Of a DNA stretch of 64,000 bases, positions 14,326 to 23,989 are shown piece after piece. The translations under genes were made by a program, and so were the position numbers. The DNA is from Bacillota bacterium (GTDB lineage: Bacteria; Bacillota; Clostridia; Lachnospirales; Bianqueaceae). The notes under the pieces are model-generated. The model did no database searches. It was not told the DNA's origin and worked only from the letters and a program-made list of their open reading frames with translations. Where the stretch lies: NCBI GenBank assembly GCA_017441925.1, contig JAFRUE010000002.1:248001-312000 (forward strand), in the 5' to 3' direction. The first letter of the stretch is position 1; each line of letters begins with the position of its first letter.

Positions 14326-16595
14326 AACTGATGTTCTCCTGCGGTTAATAATTCTTCTCTGCCGTCCGGGAGGATAGTTCTTGCCGTAATGCCTTCCGGG
14401 ACTGTAAATGAATAGTGACAGGTGCCGTCCTCGTAATGCCAGGCACTCTCGATCCGTCCGTACGGAGAATCCCAGGCTGCCTTCGCGTAACCAAGCGATG
14501 GGTGCGGATGCGGTGCAATAGTCAGTTTCCCTGCGTCCATCCGGATGCCGCATACTCCGCTGAAAAGCCAGCCCGTGACAGCGCCGTAGGAATAATGATT
14601 CAGTGAGTCATGTACGGTTCCGTCCTGCCGCACGCCGTCCCAGGTCTCCCAGATCGTTGTCGCGCCTTTTTTCACCGCATAGAGCCATCCGGGACAGTCT
14701 TCCTGCAGGAGAAGCCTGTAAGCCGTATCGGTATGTCCGTGGTCCGCAAGTACACCGCACAGATCCGGCGTCGACAGGAATCCGGTATTCAGATGATAAC
14801 CGTTCTCCCTGACGAGGCGGTCGAGATCATCCGCTGCCGTCTGCGCTTCATCTCCGTCAACAAGTCCGAAAGCGATCGGACGGACATACTCGCACTGACG
14901 GTCGGACGTGATTCTGCCGTCCTTTGTACAGGTGTACCGGTAGGCTTTTTTCACGTTCTGCGCAAGTTCTTCGTATCGCTTCGCATCGACGTCATATCCG
15001 AGCATTTCCGCGATCCGCGCCATCAGGGATGCCGAACGGTAGAAATAAGCTGTCGCGGCTTCCGGCGCTCCGGTCATCATGACTTTCTTCATCGCGGCAC
15101 CGTTATCGATATCCGGCTGGCACCATTCGCCGAAATGGAAGCCCTCGTCCACAAGGTACTTCTTATACGGATTCATCAGATTCTGAAGGCGTGTCTTCTT
15201 CGCGCGTTTCTCCGTAAAGGCAAGCCACCCCTTCATCATATCATAGTTTTCTTCCAGGATCGTTCTGTCCCCGTATGCCTCATAAAGCGCCCACGGTACA
15301 AGGATGCAAGCGTCCCCCCATCCGGCTGATCCCTGCAGCAGATTTGAGATCATACTGCCGGAATTGTTGACAGGCGCGATATTCTGTACGAGCCCATCGT
15401 CTCTCTGCGCCATCCTGCACTCGTCAAGCCATTTCCGGAACACGGGCAGACAGTCGGCCAGATATACGGCTGTCGGTGCAAAAACACCTGCGTCGCCCGT
15501 CCATCCCGCGCGTTCCCTTGTCGGGCAGTCCGTCGGGATATCGCAGAAATTGGAGCGCATGCTCCACAGACTGTTCATAAAAAGGCGGTTCACATCATTG
15601 TTCCCGCATTCAAACGTTCCTGTCTGCCGCATCTCCGAATAGACCGCGATAGCGGTAAAACGCGCATCGCTGAGATCGATATCCGTCTCTACCTTGGCAT
15701 ACCGGAAGCCATAGATCGCAAAATGCGGTTTATACACGTTCAGACCGTCTTTGCAGATATATTCCGTCTTCTGCGGAATACCGTTCGCGTTCCGGTCGCC
15801 CGGGTCAAAGTTCTTCTGCGTGAAATTGCCGTTTTCATCCAGCGTTTCTCCGTGCCGGAGCGTGATCTTCTGTCCGGCCTTCGCGTTTACACGCAGTTCG
15901 GTATATCCCGCAAGATTCTGTCCGAAATCGATAACCGTACTGCCGTCAGGCGTCCGGAGGATTTTCCCCTCAAAACACTCCTGCTCTATGACCGGTACGC
16001 TCTCCGTCTGCTGCAGATTCCCGTATCCGTAATCCCGTACCGTCACGCCGTGCCAGTCTGTGACATTTTCCATCCGGGCATCGTATACTTCGCCCTGCTG
16101 CAGGTCATTGGTCCGCACAGGTCCGTTCTGGCTCGCTTCCCAATCCGCGTCACTGATCAATACCGCATTTCCGCTGATCTCAAGCTGGCACAGCAACGCC
16201 AGATCCGTCCCGTAATAATCCGTCAGACCGTCGATACCGACAGAGCCTCTGTACCATCCGTCACCGAGCGTTACGGTGATCTCATTTTCTCCCGGCACAA
16301 GCAGTCCGGAAACGTCATATGCCTGTACGGTCAGTCGTTTGTGATAGTCTCCCGTCCCCGGCGCCAGTACAAATTCACCGACGCGCCGTCCGTTGATGAC
16401 AGCTTCATACAGACCGTGACAGGTAATATAGAGGACCGCGTCGGCTGCATCTCCGGCTGAAGGAACATCCACCGAAAATCTTCTTCTCAATACGGATGCC
16501 GGTCTGCGCTCTTTGCCGTCGTATGCCGGCTCGGGATCGATCCATTCCGCAAACCACTCCCGCGGCAATCTGTTCCGAATCATTGTATTCTTCAT
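14322..16595 (-). CDS. GH78 alpha-L-rhamnosidase
   Basis: The 757-residue protein follows GH78 architecture: an N-terminal beta-sandwich with an EITVTLGDGWYRG motif near residue 110, then a second beta domain with DFGQNLAGY, then the (alpha/alpha)6 barrel carrying DCPTRERAGWTGD around residue 360, which holds the catalytic acids, and a C-terminal beta domain. It removes terminal alpha-L-rhamnose. Lack of a signal peptide means intracellular action on small imported rhamnosides, such as plant flavonoid or saponin glycosides or pectin fragments. It starts 1 base after the epimerase stop and overlaps GH43. Confidence 0.93.
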   Translation of the reverse strand: MKNTMIRNRLPREWFAEWIDPEPAYDGKERRPASVLRRRFSVDVPSAGDAADAVLYITCHGLYEAVINGRRVGEFVLAPGTGDYHKRLTVQAYDVSGLLVPGENEITVTLGDGWYRGSVGIDGLTDYYGTDLALLCQLEISGNAVLISDADWEASQNGPVRTNDLQQGEVYDARMENVTDWHGVTVRDYGYGNLQQTESVPVIEQECFEGKILRTPDGSTVIDFGQNLAGYTELRVNAKAGQKITLRHGETLDENGNFTQKNFDPGDRNANGIPQKTEYICKDGLNVYKPHFAIYGFRYAKVETDIDLSDARFTAIAVYSEMRQTGTFECGNNDVNRLFMNSLWSMRSNFCDIPTDCPTRERAGWTGDAGVFAPTAVYLADCLPVFRKWLDECRMAQRDDGLVQNIAPVNNSGSMISNLLQGSAGWGDACILVPWALYEAYGDRTILEENYDMMKGWLAFTEKRAKKTRLQNLMNPYKKYLVDEGFHFGEWCQPDIDNGAAMKKVMMTGAPEAATAYFYRSASLMARIAEMLGYDVDAKRYEELAQNVKKAYRYTCTKDGRITSDRQCEYVRPIAFGLVDGDEAQTAADDLDRLVRENGYHLNTGFLSTPDLCGVLADHGHTDTAYRLLLQEDCPGWLYAVKKGATTIWETWDGVRQDGTVHDSLNHYSYGAVTGWLFSGVCGIRMDAGKLTIAPHPHPSLGYAKAAWDSPYGRIESAWHYEDGTCHYSFTVPEGITARTILPDGREELLTAGEHQL

Positions 16596-16596
16596 G

Positions 16597-17442
16597 TTAT
16601 AATTCTCTCTTCAGCCATTCCGCCGAAAGCTCCAGGCTCTTCAGCGGATCCTTGCCGATCCAGTTTCTGTGACTCTCCAGCACAACACCTTCAATACCGT
16701 TTGCAAGTGCAATCTCTTTCAGTCCGGCAAGATCCATATTGCCGGTGCCGAGTTCCATGCTGTCCGCCTTAAGGATCGGCGTCATGACAGACCCGTTCCG
16801 TCTTGTTCCTCTGTCCGTCACATGCCAGAGTTTCATTCTCTGGCCAAGCTTCCGCATCCAGACTTTTGCGTCGGCCCCTCCGTCGGTGAACCAGTAACTG
16901 TCGAATTCGAACCCTACATATTCAGGATCGGTTTCATCTATCAGTACGTCATAGGCACAGCGGTCCGGCCGTACCTTCAGCAGCTCTGCATTATGGTTAT
17001 GATACAGGAGAGACAGCCCGGCATCTTTCAGTTCCTGTCCGGCTTTATTCAGACGCCTGGCCAGTTCCTTAACGGTCTCTTCGTTCCCATAGTCAAAACG
17101 GTACATTCCGGTGATCACGATCTTATCTGTCCCGAAAGCCCGGGCTTCTGTAATGATCTCCTCTGCGTCACGTTCCAGCGAGCCCAGATCAGCGTGCAGA
17201 CTGGCAGCTGTCAGTCCGCTCTCTTTGAGCAAAGCATTCCAGTCCAGATTACCGCCTTTTCCCGTCGGCATGCCGGCCGCACGGGTAAGCATCCGTACCA
17301 TCAGAGAGCTTGGATGAACCATGAACCGATTCAGTTCAAGGCCGTCGTAACCGGCGGCCTTGATTCTTTTTAATGTTTCACGGGCGTGTGCTTCCCTGGA
17401 AGTCACAGTCCCCAGCATGATCTGCTGTACATATTTTTTCAC
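16597..17442 (-). CDS. Sugar phosphate isomerase/epimerase (xylose-isomerase-like TIM barrel)
   Basis: The 281-residue protein has the AP endonuclease 2/xylose isomerase-like barrel: YDGLELNRF near residue 33, a metal-binding Glu/His pattern ending in LYHNHNAEL around residue 148, and FEFDSYWF near residue 178 with another ligand. Such proteins isomerise or epimerise sugars, including oxidised 3-keto glycosides in some operons, so it could act on the freed sugar. It overlaps the GH2 stop by 4 bases and precedes GH78 by 1 base. The specific reaction is unknown. Confidence 0.85.
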   Translation of the reverse strand: MKKYVQQIMLGTVTSREAHARETLKRIKAAGYDGLELNRFMVHPSSLMVRMLTRAAGMPTGKGGNLDWNALLKESGLTAASLHADLGSLERDAEEIITEARAFGTDKIVITGMYRFDYGNEETVKELARRLNKAGQELKDAGLSLLYHNHNAELLKVRPDRCAYDVLIDETDPEYVGFEFDSYWFTDGGADAKVWMRKLGQRMKLWHVTDRGTRRNGSVMTPILKADSMELGTGNMDLAGLKEIALANGIEGVVLESHRNWIGKDPLKSLELSAEWLKREL

Positions 17443-19652
17443 TTTTTTATCCCCTGTAGTATACGGTTAAGCCCCTTCATGCCTACTTCATCCACACCAG
17501 CCTGCTTAAGCAGACTCACAAGTGTCATTCTGGCCATCATCCGCTGCAGCGCGGGATTGTCTTTCACAGCTTCAGCCACGTCGCCTCTCTCAGCTGTGCG
17601 CTTTGCCATCATCGCGTCGATGACGGCTCCTGCTTTAGGATGCTGCCGGATCTCGCCAAGCGTATCCATGATCGAGAAACAAGCAGGATCGTTCTCTTCC
17701 GCATCGAACCAGTTCGTAACGGAAGCCGCCGCCTTGTTGAAGATATAACTCTCATCCGGTTCCGGGACTCTGCGGATGCACATGCTGTCTTCCGCACTGC
17801 CGGATACCGCACGGACGAGATGCTCGCCCAGAAGCGGGATCCTGAACGTGAAGACCGTCTTGCCTTCCTGTGTACCGATCAGAGTGCCGTCCACATACAG
17901 TGAAACAGAAGACTGGTTCGAATAGACCTTGATCTCGGTCTCTTCTTCAGCGCGGTTCACATAACGCTTGCCGCAGAGATGAACGAAAGCGTCTTTCCGG
18001 TTCCAGGCCGCTTTGTATAGATAGAAAGCGTCTTTTCGCAGGCTTCTGTCAAAGGTCACAAGCCCTTTCTGATTCTCGCCGTGCTTACCGCCCTCATCAC
18101 GGCCGTCCGCCGCAAAATCAAAGAGATTCCATGCATGGGTTGCCCAGATATAAGGACGCGCTTCGATCAGCTTCAGCATATGCTCATGATAGAGTGCCTG
18201 GAATTCCTCGGTATAATCCCCTTTCTCGGGATGCGGCGAGTGGTAGGCAGGATTCGCGTCTGCTCCGTATTCGGAGAAACCGATGCAGCGGTTCGGATAT
18301 TTGGCGTGGTATTCATCAAAGAACTCATCGTTCTGCTCCAGATCGCCCAGATACCAGCCGAAATACAGATTATAGCTGTTGACATCCGGGATCTCGAGGA
18401 TCGGACTGTCGATCTCCAGCATGAAAACATTCGCCATCGTCGTCAGACGCGTCGGATCCATTCTGTGACAGAGCTCGTTCAGCAGTCTGTGATTTTCCAG
18501 GAGATCCTCATTGACAGGACTGGCCGCCGTGATCTCGTTGGACAGTCCCCATACAGCGATCGAAGGATGGTTATAGCACTGCGTGATCAGTTCTTTCATC
18601 TGCGAAAGCGTATTCTCACGTCCGTTCGCCATATGCATCGTGATGTACGGGATCTCGGCCCAGACAACGATACCGTTCTCATCACAGAGATCATAGAATT
18701 CCTGTGCATGCTGATAATGCGCCAGACGCAGGGTATTCGCGCCGATCTCACGGATGATCTCCATATCCGCTTTATGATCTTCATAAGACAGGGCATTTCC
18801 CTTGCCCTTCAGATCCTGATGACGGGAGACGCCGCGAAGCGGATAGCTCCTGCCGTTCAGGAAGAAGCCCTTCTCCGGATCGCAGGCATAGACACGGCAG
18901 CCGAAACGCGTGCTGACCATATCCCCGGAGACCAGACGCGCCGTTGCCGTGTAAAGATACGGATCCTCTATCCCGTCCCAGAGATGCACATTCTCGATCA
19001 CGAATTCCGCCCGGGCGTGTCCGTCTGCAGCCTTGACAGTCTGCGTCTCGCCATTGACCTCGAACGTCACTTCGGAAGCGTTTTGCCAGGACTCGACTGT
19101 AACAACGGCAGTTTTCTGATCAAGATTTACTGTCGGTGTAACCTTAATACCCGGCGTGCCGTCTTTGACCAGTTCAAAATGCTCTGCCGGCACAGCGATC
19201 AGATTCACATTGCGGTAGAGACCGCCGTAGAAGGTAAAATCGGCTTTCTGCGGATAGACCGTGTCATTCTCTTCATTGTGAACGGATATGGCGAGAACGT
19301 TCTCCGCATTTTCTCTCCTGTCAAGAAGATCTGTCAGATCTGCGCGGAACGTGGAATATCCGCCTCTGTGCTCCGTGATCTTTTTCCCGTTCAGATAGAC
19401 CTCGGCAGACATAGCTGCTCCGTTGATTTCGAGGAATATCTTCTCCCCTGCTGTCTCCTCAGTCGTCAGCCTGCGGATGTACCAGCCGGTGCCGCGGTGA
19501 TAATCATTCCCGCCGTCCTGACCATCAACCGCGTTCCAGGTATGCGGCAGGGTTACGCTTTCACCTCTCGCCGCGTATGTAATGGCCTGTTCCAGGGTAA
19601 TATCAGCCTTCAGAAACTGCCAGTTCTGATTGATGTTTGTGATCTTTCTCAT
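17439..19652 (-). CDS. GH2 beta-galactosidase/beta-glycosidase
   Basis: The 737-residue protein has a sugar-binding N domain (LPHTWNAVDGQDGGNDYHRG), an immunoglobulin-like middle domain, and a TIM barrel with acid/base Glu in WGLSNEI and nucleophile Glu in GFSEYGAD. These are the standard GH2 features. The last 130 residues contain another beta-sandwich and a helical tail. No signal peptide is present. In this operon it probably removes a beta-linked galactose, glucose or related sugar from a rhamnose-containing glycoside. It follows the GPH transporter gene by 56 bases. Confidence 0.9.
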   Translation of the reverse strand: MRKITNINQNWQFLKADITLEQAITYAARGESVTLPHTWNAVDGQDGGNDYHRGTGWYIRRLTTEETAGEKIFLEINGAAMSAEVYLNGKKITEHRGGYSTFRADLTDLLDRRENAENVLAISVHNEENDTVYPQKADFTFYGGLYRNVNLIAVPAEHFELVKDGTPGIKVTPTVNLDQKTAVVTVESWQNASEVTFEVNGETQTVKAADGHARAEFVIENVHLWDGIEDPYLYTATARLVSGDMVSTRFGCRVYACDPEKGFFLNGRSYPLRGVSRHQDLKGKGNALSYEDHKADMEIIREIGANTLRLAHYQHAQEFYDLCDENGIVVWAEIPYITMHMANGRENTLSQMKELITQCYNHPSIAVWGLSNEITAASPVNEDLLENHRLLNELCHRMDPTRLTTMANVFMLEIDSPILEIPDVNSYNLYFGWYLGDLEQNDEFFDEYHAKYPNRCIGFSEYGADANPAYHSPHPEKGDYTEEFQALYHEHMLKLIEARPYIWATHAWNLFDFAADGRDEGGKHGENQKGLVTFDRSLRKDAFYLYKAAWNRKDAFVHLCGKRYVNRAEEETEIKVYSNQSSVSLYVDGTLIGTQEGKTVFTFRIPLLGEHLVRAVSGSAEDSMCIRRVPEPDESYIFNKAAASVTNWFDAEENDPACFSIMDTLGEIRQHPKAGAVIDAMMAKRTAERGDVAEAVKDNPALQRMMARMTLVSLLKQAGVDEVGMKGLNRILQGIKK

Positions 19653-19708
19653 TCCGGGGGCCCCCTTTTCAGATTCTTTATTACTGCCTGTTATCGGGCG
19701 AAGTTCTG

Positions 19709-21232
19709 TTACTCCGCCGCCTCAGCTTCTTTCAGCGCCGCCTTCTTATCTTCGATACGCTTCTGAACATTAACCATCTCTGCTTTGTCGAGTCTGCAGT
19801 TACGCATTGCGAACAGTGTGCAGATCCAGCCGAGGATTGCAAGACCATAGCGCAGGAACATCGTTACCCAGAAGATCGGTGCTGTCGGTGAATCTCCGGG
19901 CTGCGGAAGGGTCGTAGTATAGCCGATCAGGGCAACAGCGCCTGTCGCGATCAGTGCGGAGAAAGAAGAAACGATCTTGTCGACCAGGCTGTAAGTACCG
20001 GACACAACTGCCGGAATGTACTTGCCGCTGCGGTCGAGTTCGTAATCGATGATATCTGCCATGAAAGCCGTATTCGCTGTCGTACCGGCCATCATGAAGC
20101 CGTTGCAGACAAGTGTCAGCAGGATATAGATGACCATCGTAATACCGAGCTTTGAGATCGTATGCGTCCCTGCTGTAAACCATGTAACCGCGAAGAAGGT
20201 AATCATCACAATATTCGCGATAATACAGTACTTCGCCCAGTTGACAATGGCTTCTTTATTGCCGTGCTTACCGCAGTAGCGCGCACCGACAACCGCAAAG
20301 ATAATGGACGGAAGCATTCCGCCGACTGAGAGATACGTCGCAATCGTCATGTTGCCGATCAGAATTCCGTTCAGCATGATTCCCACTACGGACGCGGCTC
20401 CTGCCTGCTGCGCGATCTTGTCCGAAGACTGGGCAACGATATAAGACTGCAGAGGTTTGTTCTTAGCAAGAACGTTCCACATATCCTTCCATTTAAGCCG
20501 CTCGTTGACTTTATTCGTGCCGCGGAAATTCTCAGGCTTATCATAGGCGCTGACACCGATGCAGACCAGGACAACACCGATGAGGGATACAACTACTGTT
20601 ACGATAGCGGCTGCAGTCAGATACCCCTGACTGATATTCGCGACATACTGACCGGCTTCATTCTGCGCAATCTCGCCGAATTTGGGAAGCAGCACCGTAT
20701 TCAGGACGATCTGGAACGCCATCGGTACTATATAATTGAAAGCCGTCTGCCACACGCCTACGGTCGGACGCTGTTTCGGATCGTTTGTGATCAGCGCAGG
20801 AAGTGTCTGCGCAGTCATATTGACGATCGTATAACCGATGACATAAATCATATATGTCACGAGGAACATGCCGATCCCGAATCCTTTGCTGGAGGCCCAT
20901 GAGAACATGGCCATAACACCGAGCGACTGGATGAGCCAGCCAAGCAGCATCAGCGGACGTACTTTACCCCATCTGGTGTTGACACGGTCATAGAGGAACG
21001 CCAGAAGCGGATCCGTGATCGCGTCAAAAATACGGGTAAATGTCAGCAGAAGACCGACAATAACTGTCGAGATTCCGAAACCGATGGACGCTGCATAGGA
21101 CGCCTGTCCGATCAGGGAATAGATCGCCATGCCGTTCAGGGCATTACAGGCGATAAGGATGATCTGCCACAGTTTGGCGTGACGGTATCTGACGCCGTCG
21201 ATTTCACTTTGGGACTGTTTTACCTTGGCCAT
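19709..21232 (-). CDS. GPH-family (glycoside-pentoside-hexuronide) cation symporter
   Basis: This 507-residue protein has about 12 hydrophobic helices and the GPH signature FDAITDPLLAFLYDRVNTRWGK near residues 70-91, where Asp residues couple sugar uptake to H+ or Na+. The C-terminus is a charged, alanine-rich cytoplasmic tail. It is the first gene of the operon, which makes it the importer of the glycosides cut by the downstream GH2, GH78, GH43 and GH1 enzymes. AAAGGAGC lies upstream of the start. Confidence 0.95.
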   Translation of the reverse strand: MAKVKQSQSEIDGVRYRHAKLWQIILIACNALNGMAIYSLIGQASYAASIGFGISTVIVGLLLTFTRIFDAITDPLLAFLYDRVNTRWGKVRPLMLLGWLIQSLGVMAMFSWASSKGFGIGMFLVTYMIYVIGYTIVNMTAQTLPALITNDPKQRPTVGVWQTAFNYIVPMAFQIVLNTVLLPKFGEIAQNEAGQYVANISQGYLTAAAIVTVVVSLIGVVLVCIGVSAYDKPENFRGTNKVNERLKWKDMWNVLAKNKPLQSYIVAQSSDKIAQQAGAASVVGIMLNGILIGNMTIATYLSVGGMLPSIIFAVVGARYCGKHGNKEAIVNWAKYCIIANIVMITFFAVTWFTAGTHTISKLGITMVIYILLTLVCNGFMMAGTTANTAFMADIIDYELDRSGKYIPAVVSGTYSLVDKIVSSFSALIATGAVALIGYTTTLPQPGDSPTAPIFWVTMFLRYGLAILGWICTLFAMRNCRLDKAEMVNVQKRIEDKKAALKEAEAAE

Positions 21233-21293
21233 GATATTGCTCCTTTATTGAACTATACTCTGCGGAAATGCTTTCTCCGCTGTTTCTGCCCTT

Positions 21294-21321
21294 ATTATAT
21301 CGGACCGAGTAAGGAGCGCAA
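21294..21321 (-). promoter_or_regulatory. Promoter of the rhamnoside operon
   Basis: Reading minus, TTGCGC is followed after 16 bases by a perfect TATAAT, about 60 bases before the symporter start. GCGGA and TCCGC (21263-21280) can form a small hairpin in the leader. The -35 is weak, as expected for an AraC-activated promoter. Confidence 0.6.
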
Positions 21322-21364
21322 AGCCAATTTTCAGAAAAAAGTTACAAAAATTAAGGATGTTTTC

Positions 21365-21393
21365 TTGAATCCGGCATGGATTGCAGATATAAT
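21365..21393 (+). promoter_or_regulatory. Promoter of the AraC-family gene
   Basis: TTGAAT and TATAAT are separated by exactly 17 bases, about 40 bases before the start codon. The ribosome site CGGAGGG follows. It is back-to-back with the operon promoter in a 200-base divergent region. Confidence 0.75.
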
Positions 21394-21432
21394 AGTAATA
21401 TAAGGAATTTCAAGTGATCGGAGGGCAAAACG

Positions 21433-22686
21433 ATGGACTATCAGCTTACCCGTAGCGAACAGAATCTTATACTTTTGCAGGATCTGATCCCGGAGAACGA
21501 AAAGTTTTATCTGTGGTGCTATGGTTCCGGAGGCAGGCTGATCTCCTCTACCTGTCCGGAAGAAGACAGAACGATCCTGGACCGTGCTTTCCGGTTATTC
21601 GGCGGAGATGAAAAACTGTTGCAATATGTGAGCGATGTACAGAATTTCCGTCCCTTAAGCATCGGTTCCCCGATCGGCATGCAATGGGCTCTGACTTATG
21701 AATCCGAACGGAACCGCAGACTGCTCTTTCTGATCGGTCCGATCTTCTATGACACGCCTCAGACAGGCCGTCTCAAAGGAAGTCTGCAGGCATATATCCA
21801 CAGCGGACAGGATCTTGCCTGGGCTCAGGATTTTCTCAAGACCGTGCCCGGTCTGCCGGTCCTCTCCTACGCCATCTTTTCACGTTACGTAACGATGATC
21901 CATAATTCCCTGACCGGCCAGCGGTTAGGTCTGGATTCTCTCAGGATCAGCGGCCTCCCGGAGCCGTCCGGGGACGCCGCTCCGGTCACGGCCCGCGACC
22001 GTATACAGATCTACCGTGCCGAGCATGCATTGCTCCAGATGGTACGGGACGGCGACATCAATTATCAGCCTGTCCTGCTGCGAAGCAGTCTCCTGAGTTC
22101 CGGCGTACCCATACAGGGAAGGGATCCTCTCCGCCAGATGAAAACGAGTATTATCGTATTTACGTCTCTGGTGAGCCGTGCAGCTATGGAAGGCGGCCTG
22201 TCTCCCGAAATCGCTTATCCTGTGGGAGATGCCTACATTCAGACAGCAGAAGACTGCCGGGATTCAGGAGAGCTCACGGCCTTGGCAGGCGCTATGTATC
22301 ATGATTTCATATACCGTGTTCATCATCTGCACTCGAACCCGAATTATTCCCATACGATCCAGAAGTGCTGCGACTATATCGAGCTGAGTCTGGACAGAAA
22401 GATCCGTGCGGAAGACCTGGCATCTCTGGTCGGCTACAGCGAATACTATCTGACAGAGAAATTCCGGAACGAGACCGGCATGTCGGTAAGCGGCTATATC
22501 AGGCAGGCAAAAATCAACAGAGCCCGCATCCTCCTTGAAACGACCGATCTGTCCGTCCATGAGATCGCGGACCGTCTGGCGTTTAATACACCGAATTACT
22601 TTATTCAGTGTTTCCGGGATCTAGAAGGCACCTCTCCGGCACAGTACAGAAAAAAAGCATCAGAAAAAACCGGAAACCGGCAATAA
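21433..22686 (+). CDS. AraC-family transcriptional regulator
   Basis: The 417-residue protein carries a C-terminal double helix-turn-helix (about residues 312-410) with the expected DLASLVGYSEYYLTEKFRN first motif and IADRLAFNTPNYFIQCFRD second motif, ending GTSPAQYRKK. The N-terminal 150 residues form an unassigned sensor domain, not a cupin, probably binding the inducing sugar. It is divergent from the symporter-glycosidase operon and is its likely activator. It ends 25 bases before the convergent GNAT gene, with no obvious terminator. Confidence 0.95.
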   Translation: MDYQLTRSEQNLILLQDLIPENEKFYLWCYGSGGRLISSTCPEEDRTILDRAFRLFGGDEKLLQYVSDVQNFRPLSIGSPIGMQWALTYESERNRRLLFLIGPIFYDTPQTGRLKGSLQAYIHSGQDLAWAQDFLKTVPGLPVLSYAIFSRYVTMIHNSLTGQRLGLDSLRISGLPEPSGDAAPVTARDRIQIYRAEHALLQMVRDGDINYQPVLLRSSLLSSGVPIQGRDPLRQMKTSIIVFTSLVSRAAMEGGLSPEIAYPVGDAYIQTAEDCRDSGELTALAGAMYHDFIYRVHHLHSNPNYSHTIQKCCDYIELSLDRKIRAEDLASLVGYSEYYLTEKFRNETGMSVSGYIRQAKINRARILLETTDLSVHEIADRLAFNTPNYFIQCFRDLEGTSPAQYRKKASEKTGNRQ

Positions 22687-22711
22687 AAAGCATCTTGGCG
22701 GCTGCAGCGCA

Positions 22712-23338
22712 TCAACCGAATATCTGTCCCGGCAGCTTCAGTTTCTCTTTTGGCGGGAAATCTTTGTCAAAAGCTTCAACATCCGCATCGTCCACATAAT
22801 AACCGGCAGGTGTCTGATACACACCCGTGATACCGTCCAGATATCCCGGGATCAGTTCCTTGCAAAGGAAGAACGACGCGTCGGCGCCTTCCGGAAGGTC
22901 ATGGTAACGGATGCCGAATCTGCTCGAATAATCAAATCCGCTCTTGCCGTAGAAGAGAATATTGCCTTCAAAAAGGACCGCGCCGTAGCCAAGAGCGGCT
23001 GCCTTTTCCAGCGAATAATCCAGGATCGCTTTGCCGTACCCCTTACGTTTCAGCTCCGGTGTGATGCAGATCGGTCCCATCGTCAGAACCGGGATCATTC
23101 TGCCGTCGTCCGCATTGATTATGGTTCTCATGAACATATTCTGCCCGATCAGCCTGCCGTCCTGTTCCATGACAAAATCCAGCTCTTTTATGAAAGCCGG
23201 ATCGTCTCGCAGCACATGCATCACGTAGTGCTCGCTACAGCCCGGTCGGTATACGTTCCAGAACGATTCCCTGATCAGGTCCTCGACTGCTCTGTAGTCT
23301 TCCGGTTTTTCATGACGAATGATATAGGTTTTGTTCAT
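22712..23338 (-). CDS. GNAT-family N-acetyltransferase
   Basis: The 208-residue protein starts MNKTYIIRHE, whose ATG shares one base with the stop of the upstream hydrolase. The GNAT acetyl-CoA loop is visible as TPELKRKGYGKAIL around residue 95. The C-terminal 60 residues extend beyond the domain in the manner of YhbS-type acetyltransferases. Substrate is unknown. It is the last gene of the grpB operon. Confidence 0.9.
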   Translation of the reverse strand: MNKTYIIRHEKPEDYRAVEDLIRESFWNVYRPGCSEHYVMHVLRDDPAFIKELDFVMEQDGRLIGQNMFMRTIINADDGRMIPVLTMGPICITPELKRKGYGKAILDYSLEKAAALGYGAVLFEGNILFYGKSGFDYSSRFGIRYHDLPEGADASFFLCKELIPGYLDGITGVYQTPAGYYVDDADVEAFDKDFPPKEKLKLPGQIFG

Positions 23339-23985
23339 TATATTTCTCCTGTTGTTTCTTTGATCCATCTGTACAGGAAGCGCATCTGCTCCTCCGTATG
23401 GAACCAGTGCTCTCCGCCTTCCATGACGGTCAGCGCCGCGCAACGTATCCTGACAAATGCCTTGATTGTTTCAATAGATGTCAGTCCGTCCCTGCTTCCG
23501 TAAAGGACGTCGGTCGGGACGTTCCAACCGATGGGATGTGTCCGTACATAGCTCAGATATTCCCAAGAAAGATCCGGACCGGCAGCTGTTCGGATCGTGC
23601 CTTTCTCCTGCAGTTCCTGCTCTGACACACCGGCCTGGGCCATCATGCCCATAATCAGTTTCTCCATATCTACGATGGGCGAGATGAACCAGGCATGATC
23701 CAGATCATCCTCAATATCCGCGTTCATGGAGAAAAAAGCGCCGATACTGTTAGCGATCAGATACACTCTGTTATAATCCGTCTTCAGAGTGCTGATTGCT
23801 TTATTTATTTCCGCGCCGGTCTCCCACGGTGTAAAAATCCGATAGTCCAGACCTGTCACATTACAGCCGGGAAAAAGCGTCACATAATGCTCTGCCTCGT
23901 CCGCGCTTCCGCCCATGCCGTGAATGTACAACACCGCGGTATCCTTCCTGTCCCCGTGCAGACTGTCTGTTCTGTAGAATTTCAT
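23338..23985 (-). CDS. Alpha/beta hydrolase
   Basis: The 215-residue protein has an early YIHGMGGS oxyanion motif, a nucleophile region IANSIGAFF (Ser in NSIGA replaces the usual GxSxG first glycine), an acid in LYGSRDGLT and a C-terminal His in GGEHWFH. I prefer the ATG at 23985, 4 bases after the preceding stop; a longer TTG start is possible. It is probably a cytoplasmic esterase or peptidase-like hydrolase of unknown substrate. Confidence 0.82.
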   Translation of the reverse strand: MKFYRTDSLHGDRKDTAVLYIHGMGGSADEAEHYVTLFPGCNVTGLDYRIFTPWETGAEINKAISTLKTDYNRVYLIANSIGAFFSMNADIEDDLDHAWFISPIVDMEKLIMGMMAQAGVSEQELQEKGTIRTAAGPDLSWEYLSYVRTHPIGWNVPTDVLYGSRDGLTSIETIKAFVRIRCAALTVMEGGEHWFHTEEQMRFLYRWIKETTGEI

Positions 23986-23989
23986 ATAC

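Noticed and set aside
18081-19766. Long open frame on the plus strand (over 550 codons) opposite the GH2 gene
   Set aside because: It is antisense to a clear GH2 enzyme, has no family motif or ribosome site, and arises from the G+C-rich third positions of the real gene. The same applies to long antisense frames at 1373-2869, 29877-31472 and 33614-34987.
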